Source: Schleiferia thermophila (GTDB lineage: Bacteria; Bacteroidota; Bacteroidia; Flavobacteriales; Schleiferiaceae). Taken from it: a stretch of DNA of 64,000 bases. The notes under the pieces are model-generated. The model searched no databases and was not told where the DNA came from. It saw only the letters and a list, made by a program, of their open reading frames with translations. The position numbers were made by a program, and so were the translations under genes. Of the stretch, positions 22,845 to 31,001 are shown piece by piece. The stretch lies in the NCBI RefSeq assembly GCF_003337435.1, contig NZ_QPJS01000001.1, positions 202,513-266,512 on the forward strand, read 5' to 3'. The number at the start of each line of letters is the position of its first letter. Position 1 is the stretch's first letter.

Positions 22845-25295
22845 ATGGATGCACTGAAAAAGTTACTTATCCCACTGGTTATCCTGGTTATTATAAACAT
22901 TTTATATTTTGCTCCTGCTCTCACTGGCAAAGTCATCCCACAAGATGATATCCTTCACGGTCTTGGCATCAGTAAAGAAATCAGAGACTGGAGAGAAAAA
23001 ACTGGTGAAGAAGCACTTTGGACGAATGCGCTATTCTCAGGAATGCCTGGTTTCCAGTGCGGAGTTTTGTATTGGAACAACATTTTTCACTACTTCCAAA
23101 TCAATCTGGCAAGACTTTTTGTCCTTAGTGCTGAAATCTACACCATCGCATGGCTAATGGCCGGGATGTATTTTCTGCTGATAGTATTAGGTGTAGAACC
23201 CAGGCTGGCTGCTATTGGTGGATTGGCGTTCGGATTTTCTGCATTTTTCATTATTTCCTTTGGAGCCGGCCACGTCGCAAAAGTGCGTACCGCTGCATTA
23301 ATAGCTCCCACACTTGCTTCCGTCATCCTCGCATATAATGGCAAAAAGTGGTTGGGATGGGCATTGACATCCATGTTTGTAGGTCTGGCAGTCACCTCCA
23401 ATCACATTCAAATCACTTACTACAGTGCCTTTATGATCCTGGCCATTGTCATATACTACGCTGTCGAACACGTAAAACAGAAAAACCTGACCCAATGGTT
23501 TACGGTATCCGTTGGGTTGGTATTTGCAGCCGTTCTAGGCATTTTGCCAAACATCAGTCACCTCTGGACCAACTACACCTACCAAAAAGAAACCATGCGG
23601 GGTGGAATTTCTGAGCTTAGCAAAAACCAACCCTTCAAAGGCGGACTCGACTTCGACTACGCAATGATGTGGAGCTACAGCCCTGCCGAAACTTTTAACC
23701 TTGTAATTGCAAACGCTACAGGAGGCGGTATCGCCCAAAATTACCAGGGCACAAAAACCCATGAAGCCTACTTTACGCGATTCAGGCAGATGTACATCGA
23801 GCAAGGAATGAACAAAAAAGCCGCAGAAGAGCAAGCCAATCGAGCGATAGCTTCCTTTTTTTATTGGGGCGAACAGAGTCTTGTCAATGGAGGATACTAC
23901 ATTGGAGCAGTGGTGTTCTTTCTTTTAGTTCTTGCTTTTTTCACCGTAGAGCGCTCATGGCTTATTGCTTTCGGTGTACTTATCGTTCTCTCCATTATGA
24001 TGGCTTGGGGAAAATACCTGGAAAGCTTCAACCGATTCTTGTTCGAGCATCTTCCCTTGTATAAAAAATTCCGCGTTCCATCCATGGCCTTTACGATACT
24101 GTTCGTTGCCACACCTGTTTTGGGATTTATGGGACTTCAGCGATTTTTGAAAATTTCCAATCAAAAACAAGCAGTCAAAATATTGCTCAAAACCCTTTAC
24201 ATCACCAGCGGACTTTGCCTGTTCTCTATTCTGTTTGGAGGTGCATTATTTGATTTTACCGGAAACAACGACGAAATGCTCCGTCAAAACGGACTGAACG
24301 TTGACCAACTCATCGATGACCGAAAATCCTTGCTCCGCTCCAGCGCATTCAAAACTCTGTTTTTCATACTACTGACAGCCGGTACACTATGGATCTACAT
24401 CAAGGGAAATCTGAAAAAAAAATACCTACCCATTGTACTCGGCTCCCTTGTCTTATTAGACCAATGGTCATTTACACTCCAGCATCTGAGTTGGAAAGAT
24501 TTCGTGACCAAACAGGAATTTGAAAAACCCTTAAGACCCACACAAGCCAATATACAAATCAGTCAAGACCCTGATCCGCACTTCCGCGTCTTCAATGCCC
24601 AACGCGGGCTCACCAGCGACGCCTTCACAAGCTACCATCATCACTCCATCGCAGGCTATCATGGAGCAAAACTCCAACGCTACCAGGACCTCATCGACTA
24701 TCACCTCTCCAAAGGCAATCAAGCGGTATTCGATATGCTCAATACCAAGTATATCATCTACAATGACCAACCACAGCTCAATCCCAATGCCTGCGGCAAT
24801 GCCTGGTTTGTAAATGAAATCAAATGGGCAGCCAATGCCGATGAAGAGATAAACGCCTTAAGCGAACCCTTCAATCCGAAAACCACCGTAGTAATTGATG
24901 AGCGCTACCGGGGAAGAGTCAGCAGAAATGAATACAACCCCTCCTCAGCACAAATAAAACTCACTTCCTACAGCCCCAACGTGTTGAAATATTCAGTCAA
25001 AAACCCTGAAGGTTTACAGTTTGCCGTTTTCTCTGAAATCTACTATGAAGGCTCAGGAAACGACTGGAAATCCCTGGTCGATGGCAAAGAAGTCCGCCAT
25101 ATACGAGTCAACTATGCCCTGAGAGGTATGGAACTGCCAGCCGGCGAGTACGAAGTAGAATTCCGCTTTGAGCCCGAAAGCTACCTCAAAGGCGAACAAT
25201 ATGCCCGCTATGCCTCCGTCAGCTTCGCAATCCTTATTGCTGCCAGTTTGTTTTTCTCCTACAAAACCGGCGAATTTGGACAAATCAAAACATAA
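22845..25295 (+). CDS. YfhO-family polytopic membrane protein
   Basis: About 816 residues from the ATG at 22845. An earlier ATG in frame at 22809 would begin upstream of the -7 box and is unlikely. The N-terminus is a membrane anchor (LLIPLVILVIINILYFAPAL) followed by a loop, QDDILHGLGISKEIRDW. About 12 hydrophobic segments run to ~residue 530, then a soluble C-terminal domain and a last membrane segment. The C-terminal pattern (IYYEGSGNDWKSLVDGKEV, RVNYALRGMELPAGEYEVEF) is typical of YfhO (PF09586), a GT-C-like group implicated in lipoteichoic-acid or lipid glycosylation in Firmicutes. In Bacteroidota its substrate is not established. The stop lies inside the next gene's start region, so they are co-transcribed. 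Confidence 0.85.
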   Translation: MDALKKLLIPLVILVIINILYFAPALTGKVIPQDDILHGLGISKEIRDWREKTGEEALWTNALFSGMPGFQCGVLYWNNIFHYFQINLARLFVLSAEIYTIAWLMAGMYFLLIVLGVEPRLAAIGGLAFGFSAFFIISFGAGHVAKVRTAALIAPTLASVILAYNGKKWLGWALTSMFVGLAVTSNHIQITYYSAFMILAIVIYYAVEHVKQKNLTQWFTVSVGLVFAAVLGILPNISHLWTNYTYQKETMRGGISELSKNQPFKGGLDFDYAMMWSYSPAETFNLVIANATGGGIAQNYQGTKTHEAYFTRFRQMYIEQGMNKKAAEEQANRAIASFFYWGEQSLVNGGYYIGAVVFFLLVLAFFTVERSWLIAFGVLIVLSIMMAWGKYLESFNRFLFEHLPLYKKFRVPSMAFTILFVATPVLGFMGLQRFLKISNQKQAVKILLKTLYITSGLCLFSILFGGALFDFTGNNDEMLRQNGLNVDQLIDDRKSLLRSSAFKTLFFILLTAGTLWIYIKGNLKKKYLPIVLGSLVLLDQWSFTLQHLSWKDFVTKQEFEKPLRPTQANIQISQDPDPHFRVFNAQRGLTSDAFTSYHHHSIAGYHGAKLQRYQDLIDYHLSKGNQAVFDMLNTKYIIYNDQPQLNPNACGNAWFVNEIKWAANADEEINALSEPFNPKTTVVIDERYRGRVSRNEYNPSSAQIKLTSYSPNVLKYSVKNPEGLQFAVFSEIYYEGSGNDWKSLVDGKEVRHIRVNYALRGMELPAGEYEVEFRFEPESYLKGEQYARYASVSFAILIAASLFFSYKTGEFGQIKT

Positions 25296-25578
25296 CAAAA
25301 TACAATCTATAGAATCCCGGCCGCATTTGCTCGATCGGGTTATCGAAATGGCTTGGGAAGATCGAACCCCCTTTGAGGCTATAAAAGCACAATTTAACCT
25401 ATCGGAGCCCGAAGTCATCGACCTCATGCGCCGAAATCTCAAACCCTCCTCCTTCCGATTATGGCGAAAACGAGTCTCCGGACGCTCTACTAAACACCAG
25501 GCACTTAGAGGATTTCGGGTAGGAACACACAAATGCGACCGACAACGCCACATCACCGGCAATAAATACCGAAAATGA
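25276..25578 (+). CDS. TIGR03643-family small protein
   Basis: A small basic protein of unknown function. The core VIEMAWEDRTPFEAIKAQF followed by NLSEPEVIDLMRRNLKPSSF and RLWRKRVSGRSTKHQALR matches the conserved TIGR03643 family, which looks like a helix-turn-helix with a basic tail. The start is uncertain. No ATG precedes the core in this frame after the YfhO stop. TTG at 25276 (20-bp overlap with YfhO) gives 100 residues and TTG at 25327 gives 83. The stop overlaps the next start as ATGA, so it sits translationally coupled between the YfhO protein and the dehydrogenase. It may bind nucleic acid, by fold analogy only. Confidence 0.75.
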   Translation: MDKSKHNKIQSIESRPHLLDRVIEMAWEDRTPFEAIKAQFNLSEPEVIDLMRRNLKPSSFRLWRKRVSGRSTKHQALRGFRVGTHKCDRQRHITGNKYRK

Positions 25579-26513
25579 ACACCATAGCACTTCTCGACAG
25601 CGTTCACCCACAATTTCTGCAAATCTGCAAGCTTCATCAGACCGAAGTCCTGGATTTTACAAAAGTTCAACCCGACCAACTACCATCCTACCTCCGCGGA
25701 GTCCATGCCATCGTCATTCGCAGCAGATTTCTCATCGACAAAACCTTTATCGACCTTCTACCGCCCACTGTCAAAGTAATCGGCCGTTACGGCAGTGGTA
25801 TGGAAAATATCGATGTCGCCTATGCCCAATCCAAAGGAATATCCTGCGTACATGCACCGGAAGGCAACCGCCAGGCCGTTGCCGAACATGCCCTAGGCAT
25901 GTTGCTTACACTCTTCAACCACATCTGCAGAGCCGATGCACAAGTCAAATGCGGCATTTGGCAGCGCGAATCCAATCGCGGTGAAGAACTCGCCGGCAAA
26001 ACTATCGGAATCATAGGATATGGCAATACTGGTTCCGCCTTCGCCCGCCTGCTCGCAGCCTTCCCGGATACAGAAATCCTCGTTTACGACAAATACAAAT
26101 CCGGATTCTCCCATCAAAATATCATCGAATCCACCCCCACCGAACTACAGCATCGGGCTGATATTCTCTCCCTCCATATCCCCCTCACACCTGAAACCCA
26201 CCACCTTATCAACAGTCACTGGATCGCAGCACACCACAAGCCTTTTTATCTCATTAATACATCCCGCGGACCCTGCGTCAGGACTCCCGATTTGGTTTCA
26301 GCACTTACTCAGGGCAAAATACTCGGCGCGTGTCTTGACGTGCTCGAACACGAAAAAACCTCCTTCGAAGGACTTCAGTCCGATCAACATCTCGACTATC
26401 TCTACCAGCATCCACGCGTCCTGATCACACCTCACATCGCTGGCTGGTCCCATCAGAGTCACATCAAGCTCGCCGAAATACTGGCCCGGCGCATCCTTTC
26501 GCACCTGACTTAA
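25575..26513 (+). CDS. D-2-hydroxyacid dehydrogenase (3-phosphoglycerate dehydrogenase-like)
   Basis: A 312-residue NAD-dependent dehydrogenase of the SerA/formate dehydrogenase fold. The catalytic and nucleotide-binding parts are visible: VIGRYGSGMENIDV, EGNRQAVAEHALGML, the dinucleotide motif TIGIIGYGNTGSAFARLL, NTSRGPCVRTPDLV (catalytic Arg), LDVLEHEKTSF (Glu) and ITPHIAGWSH (His). It lacks the C-terminal ACT domain of classical SerA, as do many Bacteroidota homologues. The substrate could be 3-phosphoglycerate (serine synthesis) or another 2-oxoacid. Four-base overlap with the preceding small gene. It is followed by a GC-rich hairpin element rather than a simple terminator. Confidence 0.88.
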   Translation: MNTIALLDSVHPQFLQICKLHQTEVLDFTKVQPDQLPSYLRGVHAIVIRSRFLIDKTFIDLLPPTVKVIGRYGSGMENIDVAYAQSKGISCVHAPEGNRQAVAEHALGMLLTLFNHICRADAQVKCGIWQRESNRGEELAGKTIGIIGYGNTGSAFARLLAAFPDTEILVYDKYKSGFSHQNIIESTPTELQHRADILSLHIPLTPETHHLINSHWIAAHHKPFYLINTSRGPCVRTPDLVSALTQGKILGACLDVLEHEKTSFEGLQSDQHLDYLYQHPRVLITPHIAGWSHQSHIKLAEILARRILSHLT

Positions 26514-26591
26514 AAAAACCTCCTTTCATCCCGTACAGGAAACAACCCATAAAGCTACAGAGCTATGACGGATACTATGGGATTTTTGTAT

Positions 26592-26710
26592 TTGGGCGTG
26601 CCCCTCACATCGCTTTCGCTCTGTGAGGGTCGGCGTCTTTCGGAGTTCCGTCCGGCAGAGTGGGTGCTTGTGCCACCCGCTCTGCCGGACCACCCTGGCG
26701 GGTGTCCTCC
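26592..26710. repeat. GC-rich double-hairpin element (candidate dispersed repeat)
   Basis: In a 240-bp gap between converging genes, this ~120-bp stretch is far richer in G+C than its surroundings. It forms two strong inverted repeats. CCCTCACA (26602-26609) pairs with TGTGAGGG (26622-26629). A 17-base arm (26650-26666, core GTCCGGCAGAG) pairs with 26674-26690 across a 7-base loop with one G-T wobble. The opening TTTGGGCGTGCCCCT resembles palindromic GGGCGT...-type repeats that I recall in other Bacteroidota genomes. No U-tract follows the stems, so it is not a standard terminator. Confidence 0.6.
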
Positions 26711-26753
26711 AGCCGCCTCACGCAGAAACAATCAGCCATTCACCCCACCAGGA

Positions 26754-27530
26754 TCAGGGCTGCATGATGATGGGCTGATTTCCACTGCCAATTATAATCT
26801 TGGTATTTGGAGAGCGCGACAACTCGCGGTAGGCTTCTATAGTCTTGTATTGTAAAATAGCCGGTGTCAGCCCTTCCGATATCAACTTGTTGGCATCTCT
26901 GATGCCTTGTGCCTCTACTAGTTTTCGCTCGGCTTCCAATTTTTCTCTTTGCAGTATAAACTTCATTCGCTCTGCATCTTGCTCGGCTTCAAGCTTTTCT
27001 TCAATAGCCCTGTACAGACCGGGAGGTAGCTGAATGGTTTTCAGCAGCACAGCTTCAATCACAAATCCACGTGGCTCCAGAAGCTCAGCCATTGTATTTC
27101 TGATTTCATTCTCAATTCCCAATCGGTTGCCACTGTGCATGTCCTTTGCCATGTATTTGGCAGTCACATCCGAGGCAGCAGCCCTGAAGACCGGCAAAAT
27201 CATGCTGGTTTCAAAGTCTTTTCCTATCGTTGCAATCACATCCGTCGCCTTTCGCTCATTTACGTGGTACAAAATCGAAATATCCGCCTTTACATTTAAT
27301 CCCTCCTTACTCGGAAGATCCATTCGGATCTCAATATTCGTGGTCCTTGTTGGTACCCTAAGTATGGTTGTAAAAAAAGGATTGTAAAATGTCAGACCAG
27401 GCTGTACCTCCCGCTTACTGATTTTTCCCAGAGTTCTTTTGACTCCCACATCGCCTTGCCTGATTACTGCACAGCCAGGGAGTACAACGGATAGAATTAG
27501 GAGCGATACTGCTAATTTTATAGTTTTCAT
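26754..27530 (-). CDS. SPFH/prohibitin-family lipoprotein
   Basis: A 258-residue protein with a lipoprotein leader ending LPGC (Cys20 from the ATG at 27530). A TTG two codons earlier is a poorer start. The SPFH (band-7) domain follows: GDVGVKRTLGKISKREVQPG, TFYNPFFTTILRVPTRT, EGLNVKADISILYHVNE, LEPRGFVIEAVLLKTIQLP. Then comes a charged helix rich in Glu/Lys/Arg/Ala (EKLEAEQDAERMKFILQREK), the coiled coil through which prohibitins and HflKC assemble into rings. It probably forms a membrane microdomain scaffold. A lipid anchor instead of a membrane helix is common in Bacteroidota homologues. Convergent with the dehydrogenase gene across the GC-rich element. Confidence 0.88.
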   Translation of the reverse strand: MKTIKLAVSLLILSVVLPGCAVIRQGDVGVKRTLGKISKREVQPGLTFYNPFFTTILRVPTRTTNIEIRMDLPSKEGLNVKADISILYHVNERKATDVIATIGKDFETSMILPVFRAAASDVTAKYMAKDMHSGNRLGIENEIRNTMAELLEPRGFVIEAVLLKTIQLPPGLYRAIEEKLEAEQDAERMKFILQREKLEAERKLVEAQGIRDANKLISEGLTPAILQYKTIEAYRELSRSPNTKIIIGSGNQPIIMQP

Positions 27531-27663
27531 AATCAATGATTTAAGTTTTTTTATTAATCGAAAAAATCACGCCAAAAAATACACAAAAGTCACTTTTTCT
27601 TACTTGTTTAACAACGTCAAGCCCCCATTCCGTACCTTTATCCAAGGAATTTACCTTGCCAAA

Positions 27664-28944
27664 ATGCAGCCCACCAACGAAGCCATTTTGCAATTTATTT
27701 GGAAAAACAGACTTTTTCCAGCCCAAAATCTTTTCACTACAGATGGCAAGCCCATTGAAATCCTTCATCCCGGTTATTACAACACAGATTCCGGCCCTGA
27801 TTTTCAAAATGCCCGCATACGCATCGACCAACAACTTTGGGCGGGCAATGTAGAAGTGCACATACGAACATCAGATTGGTATCGTCATGGCCATCACACC
27901 GACAAGGCTTACCAGAATGTAGTGCTACATGTAGTAGCAGTCCACGACAAGAAGGATTGCCCTGCCGGTCTTCCGGTACTTGAGCTGAAGGACCTTATCG
28001 ACCAAGAACTCATCAGCCGGGCAGAACACCTCCTTCACTCAGCCGACGACATACCTTGTCACGCACATATTTCCAGTGTACCACCCAACCTTTTGCAGGC
28101 CATGGTACATCGTACAGCAGTAGAAAGGATGGAGAACAAATACCGGGAAAAGCTATCCACTCTTCAAGAGCTTGATTTTGACTTTCACCGATGGTTTCAG
28201 ATAGAGTTGTTTACCGCCTTTGGTCTGAAAGCCAATTCCGAGCCTATGCGCTCGCTTGCCCGCAAAATACCTTTGCAATATCTCTTGAAATCTTCCGACC
28301 AGCGAGTATCTCTGGAAGCCCTGCTCTATGGAGTAGCTTCCTTGCTTCCTGCAGAGCCGACCGACCCCTACACACAAGAGCTTCTTTTAGAATTCGATTT
28401 TCTCAAACACAAATATCAAATCACCGATGTACTTCCGGCTCATGTATGGAAATTTCACCGCTTACAGCCAGTAAGCTTTCCTACATTAAGACTTTCGCAA
28501 TTGGCTGCCGTCTTCAGCCGTTGGGAAGCTTTAATTTCGGCAGTCTTCAAACTGCCGGATTTACTTGCCGTGCAACACCTACTTACCACTACGGCATCGC
28601 CATACTGGTCGGAGCACTATCGCTTCGGTGTAAAATCATCATCTCCTCATTCCAGGTCAGTAGGGCGCGACCTGGTTGGGCGTATTATCATCAATGCCGT
28701 ACTACCCGTAATGACGGGTTTTAGCAAATACAGCGGACGTCATGAGTTACAAGAGGCAGCCATCGAATGGCTCGAAACACTCCCACCCGAAAGCAATCGG
28801 ATCACACGATTGATGAGCACTTATGGCTTTACCAATCAAAGTGCACTCGAAAGCCAAGGTCTCCTGGAGCTAAAAAACAATTATTGTCTGCGGAAAAAAT
28901 GTTTGTACTGCTCTATCGGTTACAAAATCATCAAATCTCAGTAA
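27664..28944 (+). CDS. DUF2851 family protein
   Basis: A 426-residue protein of the Bacteroidota family DUF2851; function unknown. Typical N-terminus ILQFIWKNRLFPAQNLFTTD with HPGYYNTDSGPDFQNARIRI and WAGNVEVHIRTSDWYRHGH. The Asp/Glu/His-rich pattern (GPDF, VEVHIR, SDWYRHGHH, NVVLHVV) looks nuclease- or metal-site-like, which is inference. The C-terminus has a Cys-rich patch (YCLRKKCLYCSIGY) that could bind metal. The frame extends upstream to 27439, but the ATG at 27664 matches the family start and the upstream peptide is low-complexity. No operon partner is evident. Confidence 0.87.
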   Translation: MQPTNEAILQFIWKNRLFPAQNLFTTDGKPIEILHPGYYNTDSGPDFQNARIRIDQQLWAGNVEVHIRTSDWYRHGHHTDKAYQNVVLHVVAVHDKKDCPAGLPVLELKDLIDQELISRAEHLLHSADDIPCHAHISSVPPNLLQAMVHRTAVERMENKYREKLSTLQELDFDFHRWFQIELFTAFGLKANSEPMRSLARKIPLQYLLKSSDQRVSLEALLYGVASLLPAEPTDPYTQELLLEFDFLKHKYQITDVLPAHVWKFHRLQPVSFPTLRLSQLAAVFSRWEALISAVFKLPDLLAVQHLLTTTASPYWSEHYRFGVKSSSPHSRSVGRDLVGRIIINAVLPVMTGFSKYSGRHELQEAAIEWLETLPPESNRITRLMSTYGFTNQSALESQGLLELKNNYCLRKKCLYCSIGYKIIKSQ

Positions 28945-29315
28945 GTAAATTCATAAATCAAAACCGATAGGTTTGGCTGTATTTGGCTGATTCAGCAACT
29001 TGTGCAGAAATCAAGTTTCACAGTCAATTCCCGTCTGCCCGCATTAAATATAATTTCCCGGAACCTCTACAATACATTCTTCCTCAGCTTAAAAGCCTTT
29101 CCCATTCTATTGAAAAGGTTTTGTTCACAGAGCAAAACCAATTCAGGAGTCGGCCAAAATACCAGGTATATTTCATCAACCAAATTCTGGATAATCCCTC
29201 CTGCAATTACAATCAGTTTCTCGGCCATAGAGGTATCCACAGAGTACCTTACCCCTTTATTTAGAAAACCAGCTCCTTTTTTTTTCGCAAAAAACAGGCT
29301 TACACTTCGCAAAAA
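28945..29315. other. Intergenic region of ~370 bp with no supported gene
   Basis: Open frames exist on both strands (for example 28983-29264 plus and 29067-29348 minus) but overlap each other. Neither shows a recognisable family or a good start context. The minus frame has a passable hydrophobic pattern and could be a gene remnant. Otherwise the region is AT-rich with homopolymer runs. Confidence 0.5.
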
Positions 29316-29342
29316 GTATTTACTTTGTTTCATAGTAAATAC
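29316..29342 (+). promoter_or_regulatory. Operator-like inverted repeat at the PspC-like gene promoter
   Basis: GTATTTAC (29316-29323) and GTAAATAC (29335-29342) form a perfect 8-bp inverted repeat with an 11-base centre, TTTGTTTCATA, ending nine bases before the ATG at 29352. TACTTTG in the left arm is one base short of a -7 box. The arrangement resembles a dimeric regulator site covering the transcription start. Confidence 0.5.
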
Positions 29343-29351
29343 AGGCAAGGT

Positions 29352-29582
29352 ATGAGAGCAGATATCGAATACATCAGATCTTTTTTCGAAAAGTTTGGAT
29401 TCGAAGTCTGTGAACGACTTGGAGACTACCTGGGCATACAGGCCGCTCGCATTCGGTTGTTTTTTATATACGCAGCATTTCTTACCATGGGATCCCCTGT
29501 TATTATCTACATGATTCTTTTGTTTATCAAAGAAATCCGTTTCTACATCCGCAAGCGGAAGACCTCTGTTTTTGACTTGTAA
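29352..29582 (+). CDS. PspC-domain small membrane protein
   Basis: A 76-residue protein with the PspC-like segment VCERLGDYLGIQAARIRLFF followed by one or two hydrophobic stretches (IYAAFLTMGSPVIIYMILLF) and a basic tail (RFYIRKRKTS). In Bacteroidota such short proteins accompany stress or PadR-type regulatory genes and may sense envelope stress. No PadR gene is adjacent here. The ATG at 29352 follows a perfect inverted repeat. A TTG-type start 27 bases earlier would overlap that repeat and is unlikely. The thioredoxin-fold gene starts 29 bp downstream. Confidence 0.78.
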   Translation: MRADIEYIRSFFEKFGFEVCERLGDYLGIQAARIRLFFIYAAFLTMGSPVIIYMILLFIKEIRFYIRKRKTSVFDL

Positions 29583-29611
29583 TTTTTCTAAGCTAAATGT
29601 AAAATTATCAA

Positions 29612-30808
29612 ATGAAACAATTCGGTGCTTTATTTCTCTTTTTCATTGTAAACATTTCAGTATCTCAAGGAATTCGGTTTGAGAATTCCACTTTTGCTGA
29701 AGCATTACAAAAAGCCAAAGAACAGGATAAGCTCCTGTTTGTAGATGCCTATACGGTGTGGTGTGGTCCGTGTAAATGGCTGGCTCGTGAGGTCTTTCCT
29801 GACCCGGACCTCGGCGATTACTACAACCGGCATTTTGTGAGTCTTCAGCTCGATATGGAAAAGGGAGAAGGCATCGATTTTTCCAAAAAGTACAACATCA
29901 CAGCTTTCCCTACCTTATTGTATTTCGACAACGAAGGCAATGAAATCCATCGCCTTTTGGGAGCCAGGGCAGCTGTCCGCCTTCTAGAGGAGACCCGCCC
30001 TATTGTATCCGGCGAAAACAGGCTCTCTACACTCAGAACCAAGGTCGAACAATCCTCTGAAGTCGACAAGAGTTCTCTGGTGAAGTACCTCATCTCCCTT
30101 TTTAATGCCGGAGAGATCGATACCAAAAGGCTTCGGCAGTTGCTTCCCATGATGCAGCCCGATGATTGGAAAAATCCTGAGCTTGTTTTCATAATCTTAA
30201 CTGCTTCCGGCGAAACCAACGACTGCAACGATGACTTCACCCGGGCACTTTTTGCCAACTATCAGAATCTGCTCGACGTCTATTCAGATATACCTGACTT
30301 TAAGTCTTCCATTGAATCTTTTTTCTACGAAAAGTTGGCTAGCTCATTTGCTCATAAAATTGACGATAAAACCTACGACAATTCAGCAGCCGAGACTTTC
30401 TTATCTACACAGAGCAGGACATTTGACCGAAAGCGCATTGAACTCCTTGCCGAAAGGAAAGCTAAAAAAAATCAAAACAATTTCCGAAAACTTCTTGAGC
30501 TGGACCATAAAATTTTTATGAGATATTCCGAAAATGAAACCGAACTTAACAATGCAGCCTGGCAAATCGCAGAAAATGCTGAGCCCACAAAAAAAGAGCT
30601 TAAATATGCTATTCTCTGGGCCAAAAAGTCCATTTCAATAGATGAAAACTACTACAACACCGATACCTTGGCCCATCTGTTGTACAAAAGCAAAAAATAC
30701 CACCAGGCCAAATACTGGGCTGAGAGAGCCATTGCCCTGGGAAAAAAGGTCGGTGAAGATGTTACCTTAACTGAAATATTGCTTCAAAAAATTCAGACAA
30801 AAATTTAA
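29612..30808 (+). CDS. Secreted thioredoxin-fold protein
   Basis: A 398-residue exported protein. The signal peptide is the first ~20 residues (LFLFFIVNISVSQG). A thioredoxin-like domain follows with the redox motif in YTVWCGPCKWLARE (Cys51-Cys54) and the cis-Pro region KKYNITAFPTLLYFDNEGNE, so it is probably a periplasmic disulfide reductase or thiol chaperone. The ~250-residue C-terminal part is helical and contains TPR-like segments (LAHLLYKSKKYHQAKYWAER), suggesting a protein-binding arm. It may share a transcript with the PspC-like gene. The partner protein is not known. No Shine-Dalgarno is seen. Confidence 0.83.
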   Translation: MKQFGALFLFFIVNISVSQGIRFENSTFAEALQKAKEQDKLLFVDAYTVWCGPCKWLAREVFPDPDLGDYYNRHFVSLQLDMEKGEGIDFSKKYNITAFPTLLYFDNEGNEIHRLLGARAAVRLLEETRPIVSGENRLSTLRTKVEQSSEVDKSSLVKYLISLFNAGEIDTKRLRQLLPMMQPDDWKNPELVFIILTASGETNDCNDDFTRALFANYQNLLDVYSDIPDFKSSIESFFYEKLASSFAHKIDDKTYDNSAAETFLSTQSRTFDRKRIELLAERKAKKNQNNFRKLLELDHKIFMRYSENETELNNAAWQIAENAEPTKKELKYAILWAKKSISIDENYYNTDTLAHLLYKSKKYHQAKYWAERAIALGKKVGEDVTLTEILLQKIQTKI

Positions 30809-30986
30809 AACATTATTTGTCAGCAAGGATTAGATACACTCCATCAGGTGGTGCGTTTTAATGGTTTGCTTTAACAGTATCTCCTCAGCACCAATACATA
30901 CGAAGCTGGAAAAGAAAGTCAAGTACAACCCTAAACAGTCGATAATGCTTTTTACATACAACATTATTAAATAACACACTGGTACC

Positions 30987-30994
30987 TATTTTTG
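30987..30994 (+). promoter_or_regulatory. -7 box of recO (TATTTTTG)
   Basis: TATTTTTG fits TAnnTTTG and ends seven bases before the recO ATG at 31002, implying a very short or absent leader. The 193-bp gap upstream holds no other supported feature. Confidence 0.4.
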
Positions 30995-31001
30995 AATCCG
31001 A

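Noticed and set aside
26565-26855. 96-codon plus-strand frame across the GC-rich element and the SPFH gene's 3' end
   Set aside because: It runs through two strong hairpins and antisense to a real gene, has no -7 box, and its peptide has no family character.
27439-27663. Upstream extension of the DUF2851 frame
   Set aside because: It overlaps the divergent SPFH gene, and the peptide is atypical. The family start is the ATG at 27664.
29067-29348. 93-codon minus-strand frame in the gap after the DUF2851 gene
   Set aside because: Overlaps an opposing frame of equal quality and the PspC-like promoter palindrome. No recognisable family. At best a remnant.
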